A stretch of DNA of 64,000 bases, from assembly GCF_037975245.1 (NCBI RefSeq), contig NC_092565.1:15467499-15531498 (forward strand), in the 5' to 3' direction. Each line of letters begins with the position of its first letter. Position 1 is the first letter of the stretch. The translations under genes were made by a program, and so were the position numbers. Positions 1 to 13,700 of the stretch are shown here, one piece after another. This stretch comes from Apostichopus japonicus (lineage: Eukaryota; Echinodermata; Holothuroidea; Aspidochirotida; Stichopodidae). The notes below the pieces were generated by a model. The model had not been told where the DNA came from. It made no database searches and worked only from the letters and a program-made list of their open reading frames with translations.

Positions 1-3000
1 GCATAGCCGATGTTGACCAGTGGTACTTGCTTGTATTTAAAATGCCACAGATGAATAATTTCGAACTAAAGATCACTATACATGGAAAAGTACAATTGAA
101 TAGCCACTCAAAATGCTAACGACTTAGTCTAACGATGGACAGCCACAAAACTGTCCATCATCTCACCATGCAGTTGCTGATAGAAACACGCTTTGTTGAT
201 ACACAAACCTGTACTATTGAACACGTCTTTAAAAGCTCAGGTAATTTGAAATAAATTGTGAGTGATTTAGAGTGGGCAGTGTTGAGTGTTAACTATACAT
301 GAATTTCCTCTTATATACAAAGCATTATAAGCGATAACGCTAACAACGTGTGACCTGCTCTAGCGCGTAAATGAAACAAATCAACAGAAGGAATCATCGT
401 TGTTATGGTGACAAATTGAGCCGACATATTGTGAAGAGGTCTTTGCACCTATCTGAAGAAATATGGAAAGGCAATTTCCAGGATACTAGGAAATTTAGGG
501 AATAATCGTTTGACTGGAAGGAATAGTTTCTGCGAAAAAGAAGGGGTTTCATCGTTACAGCTATCTAAATGACACAAAATTGAAGCTTCTGGAGATATGG
601 CCATTTACGAAACGAGGCAATTGTAGGGTACTATATGGTATACGGCAGAGTGTATTTTCCTAATATTTTTCAATCAGATACGTTAATCGCTTTAGTGATC
701 GCTTTCTGAGATCTGTAAATTAGGTTTTCCCATGCAAACGATCACTGAACTAAAGTTAAAAGTGCAGACAAGTTGAAAATATCTTTATAAACAGATTCCA
801 TGAATATTAAATATACTTTCTGAGTTGCTATTTGCAAGGGTCTTGATTCTAACTTTACTGTATAATGGAGGGATATTTATACTACAGAGTGCACTGTCTG
901 AATCGCATATAGTTAAACGGTCATATATACTGTTGCTGAAATAGAAAGATCACTGAAAATTTTATTAAGTACAATGGTAATTTTTCTTGAACTATCTTTA
1001 GGTTTTATCATCAATTATATTTTGATTACAATTGTTATTAATGTTTCAAAATCTTCACATTTTGATGAAATTCATCGGTAAGAATGACACTTCAAAAGAT
1101 ATTATGGTATAAGAGACTATATACTTGTCAAGCATGCGCATTTGTTCTCTCAATGACTCATCCTGCCCTTGAATTGTTGTTAACTGAAAACATTCCTTTC
1201 TCAAAATTGCTGATCATCTCCGTGATGACAACTTTCCTGTAATTAATATCATAATGTTTAACAAATAGGACACATCCTAAGTCTTAGTGTAAACACACAT
1301 TCCATGGAGATGGGAAATATAAACGCTACACCGGCTCTAATTTCCTAAGTAATAGCGGAAGTTATATGAGGTACGAAAAGAGGGTTATAACCAACGGCTC
1401 GGCTCCTATTACCCACCTGAATAAAAAGATAGAAACTGAGAATATTCTCAGTGATAACATTTACCACGGTACCATGGTGTTAATGATTCGGCCAGGTTAT
1501 GTCATATACCGGTAACTATTGTGGAACAAGTCAGGTCAAGACTGAACGAACGAAACTATTTATATACGAATATAATTTATAAATGAATATATATATATGT
1601 ATACATATATCGCATTACATTAAAATAATATCTCAAAGCACTTTACACGGGACTAGAGTAAGGATACGTACTGAGTAATAAACAAATATCGGTAAAAGCA
1701 AATATGCAACATTATAACAATGTAAGGTTTTGTGACCCACACCGCACCTTGACCGACGGTTACGCAGACTGGCTATATGTAAAATTTAGCTGAATATATC
1801 ATGAAAAGGCCGATTCGTTACAACTTTGCGCATACATGCTAATTGGGAGACCATCTTCTGCGCATGCTCATTGGAAGACCACCTTCCGCGCAAACTATAC
1901 CAGAACCGATCCATGCATGTAGGCCTAGTTAACGCTTATATATTTATCACTTACACTACAATCAAAATACACGAATTATTTTTGTAAACTTATTATCCCA
2001 GACTTAAGTAGTTTAGATAGTCCCACTTTACAGCTAACCGATCGGATCACATCGGGTTCTTGTTTTATAAACACAAACTGTTTCATTTTACTGGCTACTA
2101 ATAAACATGAATGCTGGGAAGTGTTGTTTTAACAGCTTATATAATGAAATCTCATATAGATTTATAACCTGTACCGCCTGCTACTTTTCTCTAGTAAATG
2201 CAGTGGGTATAGCCTACAGCTCGATCCGATAAACGGGCCCGGCAGACGGTCAAGTTGCTCCGTGGTTCTTTTAATCAATAGCCTATAACCTAAACCATTA
2301 CCGGTTACACTTCCGCTCCCAGCGAGTTTTCACCCTGAACTTGTTAATTCAATCACACTACAGCTTAGCAGTCGGAACACTTATGGCGGTTTTTCGTAAA
2401 ATTTCTGCGGCAGGTCACCCCGAGAAGGATTTAAACGCTTGCCCGAGAAACGCGCCAGAGGCCAAACAAATGGTGGGAGGTAATAAAATTTTATGATAGT
2501 GAGACGGGCATATGTTTTAAGAAGTAACTATATTTACTAGCATTCATGGCGCATGCGTGACTATTTCAAAATTTCATTCGTTCCTTTATTCGGACAAACT
2601 CGAAAGCTTTCACAAAGCAGGCAATTATAGTTTAATCTATAAATTAATCACAAAATATTGAAACGGTACATTTTCCCCTGATTGCGTAAAGAAAGAATTC
2701 CAGTGTTTTATCATTTATTTCATGGCTGACGTTCTTTCTATATGATTACATAATTCCAAATCTCCCTTCTAGCATATATAGTTAAAATATGAAATTTCAG
2801 TTCAGTTGGATCGAAGAATACTTAGGAAAACAACCTCTCACGTGACTCTGTCTATAAACTATATAAGAACATGTGAAACGTTTGGAGTCCATAGCTTAAT
2901 GAAGAATACAAGCATCGCAGTAGATCAATTTGCCTTGATATAGTGAAGCCTTGTCGGAAACAATGCCTTCCGCCAACGGATGGTATATCAATAAATAAAT

Positions 3001-4217
3001 TCCTGTTACGTCACAAACTGTGACCCATTCGGCTTTCAATGGATGGTAAAAGTAATTAACAGGACAAGACGGTTGTTCCGTTTGATTTTTCAAAAGTGTA
3101 ACGATTGGACCGGTAAAATAGATGTTTTTCAATCGATTAAAGCAAATTATGATGGCGTATACTATACTGGTAGTTTCCGGAATACCGTTATGTATGTCAA
3201 TGTCCTACAGCGCGTGCTTATAATAAGGAGTACACTCAGCCAATCACTACCCTTATCAGCAACTTGCTTCTCAATTACTGCATCTAATATATGCGAAGTT
3301 TATATAGCGTACAAAGGCAAAGCTATAACATGCTATTAAAATGTACATATGTTCCAATACCTATCCCGTTAGCTGTTTTGAAAAGAATCACGACTTTTTT
3401 TTTATGCATTATGAGAGCGCACAACAAGTTGTCGAGTTGTAATTATTCGTTTTTTTATGCAAAGATCAAAGATTCCTTTGTAAAATCAGGTTCGTTAGAT
3501 TCGAATCCCACGTGAAAGCATTAATGAGTATGTAACAGTATTGTTAAACATCCTTGTTTACTGCATTATTATTCATATATGTAAACATCATGCTTGTTCG
3601 AAGCTCTGAACCCTTATTACACCTCACATATTAATGAATGCGCTTACCAGGATCAGTATACATTAAACCAAGAAGATTACAGACTTTGTAATTGATACCA
3701 AAAAACTTGCATGTATCTTTGTCTAAATATAGCCTACAATCTAGGCCTATATGCCGGTGTTATATTTCGGACGCCGAATACGACTGAAGTCGGATTCATA
3801 TTTTTGGAGCGGTAAGACACGTATAGGCTATATCAGTTTTCAAGTACAGTGATCTATATATAAACCTGCTTGAATATACATGTAGACTTATTTATAATGA
3901 CATGCTGGTATTAGGTATAGGTTATATACTGTTTTAATGGAAGCCAAATAGACAAGTATGAAAGGAAAGGCATTCTTTGTATATAGTCAACGGTGGTGAT
4001 CACCCACCGGCATGGTAATCACACATTTATACAGAATACACATTAAACTCATCGGTGAGAAACAACGGATGAATGAATAATTAAGACACACAAGTTCAGA
4101 AAATATAGAATTGTACGTACTAAAAATTAACATTAGGCTAGGCCCCTATTTATGCATGGTCACTCGTGCCAGTGATGAAGACACCATTTATAAAGGATAT
4201 ATACATATATAGTATAC

Positions 4218-4301
4218 GTCAGACTTAAGTCAGACTTAAGTCAGACTTAAGTCAGACTTAAGTCAGACTTAAGTCAGACTTAAGTCAGACTTAAGTCAGA
4301 C
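4218..4301. repeat. 11-bp tandem satellite, 7.6 copies
   Basis: The unit GTCAGACTTAA repeats without a mismatch seven full times, plus a 7-nt partial copy. Each junction creates the perfect 10-bp palindrome GACTTAAGTC, so each strand can fold on itself at every unit. There are no spacers, so it is not a CRISPR array. Confidence 0.97.
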
Positions 4302-6281
4302 AATAATTGTGTTTTACGACCAATAGTCTGTCATTATCTGCAGTTCTTTAATTTTATTTAAAATAATTTCTTAATCTTAAATAATAATTTACATGAACCT
4401 CCATGAACAAAATATGAAATTCTAGTTGCAATTGCAAAGTAAATATATAAGCATACTATCTTCAATCCAACAAGCTTTGCATTAGTGACTCGATTCTATT
4501 AGCCTATGCGGCAGTTTCAGTTGACTTATGAAGATATCGATTCCTAACCGAACTCATCGAAAACAATCTGTGAAAGTGACCTTTTTTAATAAAATGAGAA
4601 TTGAAAGGAAAAACCTGTATAAGACAATATCGGGTTAAACCAAGGTCAAGAGTTCACAAATAGTAATAAAATATATAATAGACCTGCAAATTTCACCATA
4701 TTACCATCATAACCAAAGTATATTTGCCTATAATTAGTGTAGGTTTTGTAACCAGATATAGGGTTGTGTACACAGGTAGAGGTATATAGCAAGTAATTGT
4801 AATTAGTTTATAAAACTGTGCTTTCTGTTGTGACAATAAACGGCAATAATAGCTCACTCTGTATATATATATATATATACTTGAACAGTGCAGTCTGTAC
4901 ATGTTGTTACGCGTAAAAAAAAAACGGACCCAGGTGTTTTCTACCATTTCACTTTATATTACCCAATAACACCCACTAGATGTATTTTAATGGCGGACGA
5001 ACTCAGTATTGCATTGGTAAATTGTTCATTCAACTATCAGCTTCTGATGGATTTCAACTATGTAATGTTTTATTTTAATTCAAATCAATCGTGTTAGTAA
5101 CATACCCTCAGATATATCCTTCACCGGAAAGAACTAAAATTCGCTTTCAGCATTAGAGAAACACGTGTACCAGCGTAATCGAGAATAGACATACAGTGTA
5201 TCCGGCGCATGGTTTAAAGAGGCATAATACTAGCATTATATTATTAGATATGATAGGAATGTATACCTCTAGGATTGTAAACACGGTACGGTATGGCAAA
5301 CAAAATTCACTCTCAAAATAGTTGGCTAACGAAACAAACAAAAAATTTTGTTCAGGCTACAAGTCAGTGAATGGAATGAGGAATAGAGAAACTCGACATC
5401 TGGTTTCAAATATATACGTGGTTCTACGAACAATATATAGCCGATAGAAAGTTATCAATTTTTTAGTTTCATTTCTTGTAATTCAATATATTCTGTAGGT
5501 ATTTATAATACCACTTGTGCTTATTAAATGAGTATTCCGATGGCTGTAGTGGACTGATGAACAAAATTACAGCGTCTACAGACGTTAGTGATCAAACAGG
5601 ATTAATCCTTGTCGTTTCATAGCATTTTATCATTTTCGTACGACTACCACACGGAGTTTATTACCATAAGTTAGTATACGTAATCTGCCTAAATAAATGT
5701 GGACATTCACTAACAATTAAGAGTAATTATTGTTCAATTAGTAAATTTCTCAACACGGGGAAGGCGTTTTTCTGCAAGGCTCGTAAGGAAAGGGGCCCTT
5801 TCTAGCTCGATAAGTCAGTGACAACCGTCGAATTATTTATATACAAATATTGTATGATACCGCTGTATCTAATAAATTTAACCCGCGCCTGAAACAAGTT
5901 TTGTTTACACGGGAATATTCTAAGCAGAAAGTAACTGTAGTGCACTGCACCTTGTCGGTAATACCGTCCGTTGTATACGTGACTAAGTAGATTAAATGAA
6001 AATGGGTTGCCGTCTCAATGGTTTACAAATACCACAAATCCGAAAGCAAGCAACTGAGTGGGCGGCTTGTTGGGGGAATTCCTGCGGTTTAAGGAAGATA
6101 TCGACAGCTTTGAACTAGAAATCAGGATACAAGAAAGTAACGAGTGGGGTATGGGTACACATAAGTCCTCTCTTTCTGCTCTTTCTGAATCATTGCATGA
6201 TTTATATTTTTTGGAGAAATTCCATATAGCTTCCGCTTCTCCGTACAAAACCGTAGTAAACAGTCACACAAGCATGCGTGA

Positions 6282-6289
6282 TGACGTCA
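6282..6289. promoter_or_regulatory. Perfect cAMP-response element (TGACGTCA)
   Basis: A full palindromic CREB/ATF site about 500 bp inside the presumed first intron of the phosphatase gene. CREB control of DUSP genes is known in vertebrates; use here is inferred. Confidence 0.4.
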
Positions 6290-6791
6290 CATTTCCAATT
6301 GATAAATTTCGATATACGGCAAGACGTTAGCTTCTATATAGGCTACGCCTGCATATATGTTGTGTGGGTATAACCGTAAACATCTAGAAAAGTCTGTAAA
6401 CGCGAAATTTAGCTAAATAGTTGTGTTTGCCTGTTGGGAAGATGATTTTTTTCCTTTTTCAGAATATTGTGATATTAAGTGAGGTAGAAGAAAATTAGAT
6501 GGTCTTATTGGAGAGGTGAAATGTCATATAGTTACTACCTACTTGGGGGGGGTGGGGGTGGGAGGGGACGTTATGGTACGGCCTATTGCGTGCCATGGGG
6601 TCCATGTGTTATTCTATACGATGGAACTGAGTTTGGTGCTGTTTACCATAACGAGAACAAATCTGCAACGTTACCTTGATTAATAAGTTAAAAGTAAACT
6701 TGCTGTCTTTCTCAACAGCAGTGTGAAATTTGTGACAATATATGGTGGCTACCATTTGTACGTAACTTAATCACATAATAACTGTACTTAC

Positions 6792-7176
6792 CATCAAGGT
6801 AACAGATTTCAGTCGTCAAGTAACTCTGCGGTTGTTGAATAAAACATTCCAAAATAGACGTCAAATCGTCATTTGTTTCTCGTTCAGGGACAGCCTCGCT
6901 CATCTCATCGTAGACGACAATCGTTGAAATAAGTCCATTTCTTAGCTTTTCTCTAGACTCGCTACAAGTGAGTATATTTTCCAACTTCATGGGACCCTTC
7001 GATCTTCTCCGTAAAAGTTTTGGCACATGTGCATTAATGGACTTCAAAACACGACCTTCTTGAAATGCGCTAAATGGTCTACAATCAATAAGCAACACAG
7101 AAGATGCATTTTCACTGTTGACGAGCCGACCAAGCTCATCGGAAGACATTTTCCGGGCATGCACAGAGACAGTCAT
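6792..7176 (-). CDS. MAP kinase phosphatase (DUSP1/4/5 class), first coding exon only
   Basis: Encodes 128 codons plus one base of the N-terminal non-catalytic half of a MAP kinase phosphatase. These enzymes remove phosphate from the TxY loop of ERK, JNK or p38. Visible features are a rhodanese-like core (LLIDCRPF, residues 28-35), the arginine-rich kinase-interaction motif LLRRRSKG (54-61), and conserved spacing to ICYLDG just before the splice site. The ATG is at 7174-7176; a second in-frame ATG lies at codon 10. The exon ends in a phase-1 donor, GATG|GTAAGT, at 6792/6791. In vertebrate DUSP1/4 the first intron interrupts the same place, after FLKG. The frame runs on past the donor to a stop at 6712, which is intron read-through. 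The catalytic domain (HCxxGxxRS) is absent from the window, so this is the 5' part of a gene extending left, or a truncated copy. Assignment within DUSP1/2/4/5 cannot be made from this exon. Confidence 0.85.
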
Positions 7177-7461
7177 AGTAATTGATGGTATACACGTCGC
7201 CGCTAGTACAACAAATAGTATACGGTAGTTAAAATTGATAATACAAGACGGTTTAACTGATACGGAATCTCAGCTTCCAGATTATAGAAGGCCTCTATGG
7301 TTGAACACAGTAGTTTCAAATCAGAGCTGAGGCTTACAAGAAAGTTCTCCTGCGGTAAGTTGTATTGTCTGCCTATTATCTCGGGAGCACGTTGAGTTGA
7401 ACCGTAGGCCGTTCTATAAACACTTCTTTGTATATCTGGCAAACCACGTTGAAACAGTTTG

Positions 7462-7566
7462 TTTATATACTCACCCAGCCTCGTAATACACAAACAATGA
7501 AGGTCTGGCGTGCCATTCATAACTGGGCGGAGTGACACTTCACGCGCATGAGCAAGGCAGAATTGG
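7462..7566 (-). promoter_or_regulatory. Candidate TATA/CCAAT promoter of the phosphatase gene
   Basis: Read on the minus strand, a CCAAT motif (7562-7566) is followed about 95 bp downstream by TATATAAA (7462-7469). This would place transcription start near 7430 and give a 5' UTR of roughly 250 nt before the ATG at 7176. Motif evidence only. Confidence 0.35.
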
Positions 7567-8483
7567 TCAGGAAGTTATGAATATTCAAATTGCGGTTATT
7601 GTGCTGAATCGCTTAGGAATGATTTGTGTACCACACAGTGGAAATTGTTTGCAACTGTACTATTCAAGAAACAGAATGCACTGCTTGAAAACAAAAATTA
7701 CATAGTTTTGCTTAAATCGTAAGAAGAGGGTACAGCATTTTATAGAAAGAGTTAACGGAAATAATCAAATTTCCCGATTTGTTTTCATAACAGCACAAAA
7801 TTTTGTACTGTAATTGTAGACTGTAGGCTATTTGAAGAAAATAATGATAATATCTTACTTGTAAATATCTTCCCTCTTTTAACTCTTCAAATCAAAAGCA
7901 AAAACTAGCGTTCACTTACGTGTCTCTTTATTGTGGGAGGGGGGGGGGGGGTGGCGATGCTTGAAGTGTTTTGACAAGAATTTTGTGGAAGCGCTTCACA
8001 TGTACATTGAAATCCATGTAAATTTGGTAGCGTTATATGAACAAGTATCCGAATTGTTATTTAAGTTATATATTGGGTCTAAAGCGTCCAGTTGGTTATG
8101 TTATATCATGTCCACTTTGTTAAATGAAGACTGAATAAGCACGTGTAACTACATGCGGACTTACCGTTAAGTCTGTGAACCAGGCCTGAGGGTCTAGATC
8201 GTTAGAGGGCCCACTGGCGTAGACTTCCGATCGGAAGTACTATAGTTAGTTTTGTTCCTATACTCTAACTACGTGTGTTTTCTTCTTAAGAGATCATGTA
8301 AAGAAACAATACATCTACAAACATGCAAAGCACATACATTTTCCATTTATTTCCAAGCATGTCCAGTATACCGTATACTCCATTTTATAAGTTTAATCAG
8401 TTCTGAGAGGGGGGGGGGCTAGATTACCACAAGTGGGCCGGAGGGGGCAACGCAATTAGTACAATTTTTGTCCAGCAAGCAGA

Positions 8484-8530
8484 TCTCTCTCTCTCTCTAT
8501 ATATATAGGCTATATATATATCTATATATA
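8484..8530. repeat. (TC)n-(TA)n microsatellite
   Basis: About seven TC dinucleotides run directly into TA repeats interrupted by GGC. Confidence 0.9.
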
Positions 8531-9760
8531 AAGATGATATTTACATCTCTTATCTTGCACAGTTTTAGACAAAAACAAACTTACGAAAATTTACCTAATA
8601 AGTTGTAATATCTGAGTCATTCACAGAAAGGGTTTATTGACAAATATATAACGGCATAGTAAATCATTAGTAGCTAGCTACCTGACAGCTGTTTCATTTT
8701 GTGTTAGTTTGCATTTCACATCGTCATTTCCTGCTGTTGATTGTTTCAATACATTCAAGAGACACTTGTAGTGAGTGCAGTTGTCACATTCATTATAAGG
8801 TTAAATACGAAACATCATCAGCTCTCAAATTAGCTTATCAAAAATGCTAACCGTGTCGGAAAATAAGTATACGGTTCTATTGTTGCAGCGGAATATAGAG
8901 CTAATTATAGAAGACTTTTGTGATGTACCGGTAGTTATTATATAGTGTGCATGGATCTTTAATGACTTATATTTGTATACTTGCGGTAGTTCCTGTTGAC
9001 ACTTCTGTAACCGATACTATAAAGTCTTATAGCTTGAAAATAATATATCCTTCATTTCTTGGTCGTTTAGATTCATAAAATGGGAAGATTTTGATACCGT
9101 GTCTGTACTGTGTTGAATATGCTTCTTGATTATAGGCATTGAAATGTATTTTCCACGTTACCATCATTTTGGAGTATTAATATACATAATAACAGAACTT
9201 ATTTTACAGATACTATAGTCATATCTTTGGACACCATTACATCGATGCATGTTACAGTTAGGCAGTTAGGGCCTTTCTTTTAATGTATTATAAATGTCAA
9301 CTATACGTGCACCCGGCGTGGAGCAATTTCAAACCTCTCCCTTAATCTGGACCTCTAATGTGAAATATGAACTATTTTCTTACAATATCGTCTTCCTTTT
9401 TGGAAATGCTACATGGTTACATCGAAATATCAACTGAGGGCCTAAATTCCTTTTGGAATATTGGGATTTTTATTTTGAATTTTTCTGTCCCTCGAAATTT
9501 CGAAAATGTTAACTGTTTTGTTCGAAAATGTCCACTGATATGAAGCTTACGACATGTAAAGTGTTTCCATCCCCATATAGGATGGATTGGGGGGGGCGAA
9601 GCATTTAACAATCGCATGAACCTTCCTCTGTAGGCCTATATATTCTGCAAAATAATCACGTGGGTGAAGGTTTCTCTTTTTCTAATTGGCCACCCCAACC
9701 CCACCCACCATCACTTGTGATTCCTTAAAAAAAGACCCCGTCGTGTGATGTGCGTATTTA

Positions 9761-9855
9761 AACCGTTTACGAGTTTCACTGTTTACCGAATTTAACGGTT
9801 TTCCGATGTAAACGGTTTACCGATGTAAACGGTACGAGTTTCACTGTTTGCCGAT
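9761..9855. repeat. Local interspersed short repeat (AAACGGT / GAGTTTCACTGTTT)
   Basis: The word GAGTTTCACTGTTT occurs twice about 66 bp apart. Between the copies, CCGATGTAAACGGT occurs twice in tandem and is complementary to AACCGTTTAC at the left edge. It looks like a small duplication with inverted parts. Confidence 0.7.
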
Positions 9856-10227
9856 TCTCAATCCGAATTCCTAAATATAGCCTGCATCCCAGTTTCTGAC
9901 ACAGAAGATATAGATCGGGTAATCTTACCCTGCAGGGGTTTCCATGATTAGAAATAATAACGCATGGCCTAAAATTGTGCAAAACGTGGAACATTTTGTT
10001 TATCTTGTTTTCTTCTCGTTTTGGAATAACTCTCTGTTCCGTTCACCGGTAAAAGAACAGCTATCCTCCGTTTTCACGAACGGTGTACATCTGAATAAAG
10101 TTAGCTTATTGATATACATGTAGCGACTTCGAAATGAAACCGAAAATAGTTATTATACGCATCTGCATAAAATTTCCACGGTCGGATACTTCATGGTACG
10201 TTGGGGCAGTTAGGTGTTGTCTTTGTG

Positions 10228-10736
10228 TGACGTCATCATAGCTCAAACAACGATATCACACACAAAGGATTCTCCTATGGCAATTTGCACTGACAAACTG
10301 ACGTCACTGTTATGATTGTTGCAAGTTACATATTAGTCTCCGTCGAATACTCAACTTTCACGCATATATGCTTGAGCGCTTTGTACACACACCACAATAA
10401 AATGACAGGACAACAAAGTTTGGGAAACACTCAAATTTCTTTGAAAACTACAAACCACAACTTATACTTTTAATGATATTTATTACCCACCAGTTTCACC
10501 CAGCGGTACATATATTAAAGTACAAAGTACTTCCGCCTTTAACCATTCACCATGTCAGTGTAACATGCATGTCTTTCATATTTTGTGTGTACTTTTTTTT
10601 TCTATACAGATTGTAAAGTTCTTGAGCGGTGTCTGTAACAATTTGTAGAAGTAGCGTAAGGTTTTTGATAGAATATAAATCATTTGTTTACTAAACAACA
10701 CTATACCAGTATAGCCTGAAACGTTTGATGACGTCA
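10228..10736. promoter_or_regulatory. Cluster of three perfect CRE sites
   Basis: TGACGTCA occurs at 10228-10235, 10299-10306 and 10729-10736, three full CREB/ATF palindromes in 509 bp. The cluster lies about 3 kb upstream of the minus-strand phosphatase start, so a distal enhancer of that gene is a reasonable guess. No open frame overlaps it. Confidence 0.45.
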
Positions 10737-10739
10737 CAA

Positions 10740-13700
10740 GTTAAACTTTTGTGAACCGAGTCAAGGCAGTTATGGTTCAATAATTATTGACCGTTTAAAA
10801 TCACTTAAATTCAAGTTAACTGTAACAGCTTGCAACATTTTGGCAAATTATAAAGACATTACCCATAAGATAACTTTGATTTACCAAGCTTAGTCTTATA
10901 CTTCCTATCTTCGATTGGTTCTTTGGTTAACTCGGTTATCTGGGAGTCCGATTTTGGTTTGATTTTTTCCTTCATATTTTGCCGCTCTTTGAAATGAGTC
11001 TCCTGATAATCTTAGTTATTCGAAAATATCATGCATGCATGATTGAAGACACATATGACAAGTTTACTTCATGCGCACCAGCTGCGTGCTTTGATAAAGA
11101 AAATAACACCACTTTAAAACCAAATAGTAGAAATTTAAAGGTTTTTGGTTGTTTTGATATATTTTGCAGTTAGAACCACCTTTCATAAATGCGAAATATA
11201 TTCTTGATAATTCATTGCACGCAAATCCTTTTAAATCTTTGAAAATGCCTGTATATGTGTAGCATATTCTAATATTAAAGGATAGACTCACGTCCGCACA
11301 CCATATGACGAAGAATAAACTGCACAGGAATTGAATGTCGAAAGCATGTATTTTTTATATTACTTGCAACCCCCCCCCCCCCCCCCCCAGCCTCCACCCC
11401 AATCGTGCACACCTTATCCCATTATCTCAACCTATAACTAACAGCTTCTATGTAGTTAATAACTGACGGACGACTTGATTTATGCACAGTTAAAACATTG
11501 CTGTGACAATGACCGTATTGTGTGTAAAACAATGAGCTATTATAAATCAATTCGCTAATTACTTCTTTTTCTTTCTTTCTTTCCTTATTTTGGTTTGTTT
11601 TGTTTGGATTTTTATTCTTTTCCTTCCTTAGTTACACAGGAACTTAGTCACCTAATAAACTGACTTAGCAATTGCATTTTATATCCAAACAACATCGTAA
11701 TTGCATGGTTGCGAAAAGCTTCGATTATATCAGCATATATATATATACCGTTCAGTGTTGACCAAACTTGTCGTAAACACATTTTGGCAATTGTTATGAT
11801 GTTGTTAACAACAGTTGGTTGGACGATATCGTATGATATACTTATGCATCATAGTTTCGTTCTCTCTCTGCCTCTTTGTTTGTTTAAGCACTTTCATTTT
11901 ATCATTGACAAAAGTGCACTCCATAATATTATGTTGCTAACAACAAGAAATTATCCTGACGGTGAAGACAATAGTAAAACTGAAACTCTTTCTGCATACA
12001 TTATATTTCTAATTAGCTTTTGCTTTGAAATGTACCAGTGTCGGTCGGTCAGATATAGGCTTACTTGTGTTGGATGCGGTGACGATGGGGGGGGGGGGGG
12101 GAGATGTATTTAAGTTAATCCCATAAAACAAAAGTGTCAAAGGTATGAGAGGTGCACTAAATATATCGTTTTATAAACTGTTAAAACTAAATATATAGTT
12201 TAAAACATATATTTTTTTTTAAACTGTTAGCAGTTTGCTATCAGTTTTTGTCTTTATTTTATTTTAAGGTTTATTTGAAATATATTGTTTTCTGATGTAA
12301 GTGACTGGAGAAACAAAAGGGGTGCTTGCTTGTACAGGGTGCAAAGACAGAGATTTATCTATGACCTATGACCTTGATGATGTATACAGTTAGTTTCTAC
12401 ACTGAAACTCTAAACCAGTGAGAGGACTGAGTATAGTGGACTGGTCCATTATGTTGCTAGGGGGTTGTCATAAGGGATTGGAAGAATACATTTGAACATT
12501 GCGCAACACTTCTTCGGGAGGGTAGGTTTGGAAAATGAAAATATTAACTGTTTAGTACTAAAAACAAACTAAGAGTACGGAATAACATTTCTACAAATGG
12601 AAACTGGAAGCCTGAGCCTAGTAAAACAGAAGTAAACAGGAGACTAAGGGGGAGAGGAACGATTGACTCCAGCCGGGGGAGGGGGGGGGGGGTTGGAGGA
12701 TTCCAGCGCTGGCACCCCTGAATGGTCCCTTGTAAACTGATACACCCTCGGTCATTGTGCTGATCATCGCAGACGGATGTAACTCGCAAAAACACTGTAT
12801 AGCCACTGAGTTGTACCTGACACATGCAGATAATAATATGTACATGAATTTCAAATATCACATTCGGACGTATTTGTCGTTACATTATCCCCGTGAGATA
12901 CGGCCTTGATATAAATTCAAATGTCAGACAGTACTCATAAACAATAGATGTGTTTTTGTTTTCTGTTTTTTACGGAAGTGCATACATGCCCTTATGATTT
13001 CCATGAAAAATTTCATCAACAAACGCTTCCTTTAGGAACCCATAAATTCATTAAAGCCGGAAAGAACTGATATCTGTTCTTCCATTTTCCTTTTATGACA
13101 GGAAGTTATGGTTATAACATTAATCGAACTGAAATTGAAGTTATGAATTCATTAACCCAGTAAGAAATATTGGACTATGAAAATAATTTAGGAGTTTGAA
13201 TGTTCATTTAATTGTATTTCCTTACGTATTAGCAAATATATTTATTTATTTATTCTACGTCTGTATTCTATTTTACATAGTTGTGTTTTTAATGTTTAAT
13301 TTCAAGAAGTATAGTACTCGTTTTAACAATGTAGTAATTAATGTTGGATTTGAAGATATTTCTTTCGGTCGGAGTAAAATATAAAACACAAGGAGTGAAC
13401 TATGAAATGTAATGCGTTAACATACATATTTTGGTTGACATACTACTGGGGAAGGACATGCGCGTTCATGGAATGTAACATAAACAAGGGATATTGATGG
13501 GGTGATGGGGGGGGGGGTGATTCGTTAAACAGCGATTTCCTATAGTAATGTCACAGTTGCACATCTTCTAATCAACGTGGGAGACAGTATTCAGAGCTGA
13601 AGTAGTGGGAGTTACTGCATCGTCTGCATAAATAACGACAACAATCTCTCACCGGGGAGTTGTTATGGAACAACTCCCATCGCCTTCAACATCTTTCCTT

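Larger units (their letters stand above)
1..6785. other. Non-coding stretch, probable first intron of the phosphatase gene
   Basis: No open frame here resembles a known domain on either strand. I looked on the minus strand for the dual-specificity phosphatase catalytic motif (HCxxGxxRS) that should follow the exon at 6792-7176 and did not see it. If the gene is intact, this is an intron continuing past the left edge. AT-rich, with an 11-bp satellite at 4218-4301 and scattered TA microsatellites. Confidence 0.5.
7570..10227. other. Intergenic, no gene seen
   Basis: No domain-bearing frame or RNA gene recognised. It contains a poly-G run (7939-7951), a second one (8409-8418), a TC/TA microsatellite and a degenerate local repeat. 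Confidence 0.6.

Noticed and set aside
3490-3513. B-box-like GATTCGAATCCC
   Set aside because: No A-box at a suitable distance and no cloverleaf could be drawn.
4218-4301. CRISPR-like array
   Set aside because: Direct tandem repeat with no spacers, in a eukaryotic genome.
6058-6330. 90-codon plus-strand frame
   Set aside because: Protein-like in places, but starts at a non-ATG codon, lies in the presumed phosphatase intron and matches no family I know; frames open on both strands.
7203-7538. 111-codon minus-strand frame upstream of the phosphatase exon
   Set aside because: Starts at GTG, overlaps the TATA/CCAAT motifs and probable 5' UTR, is out of frame with the phosphatase and has no recognised domain.
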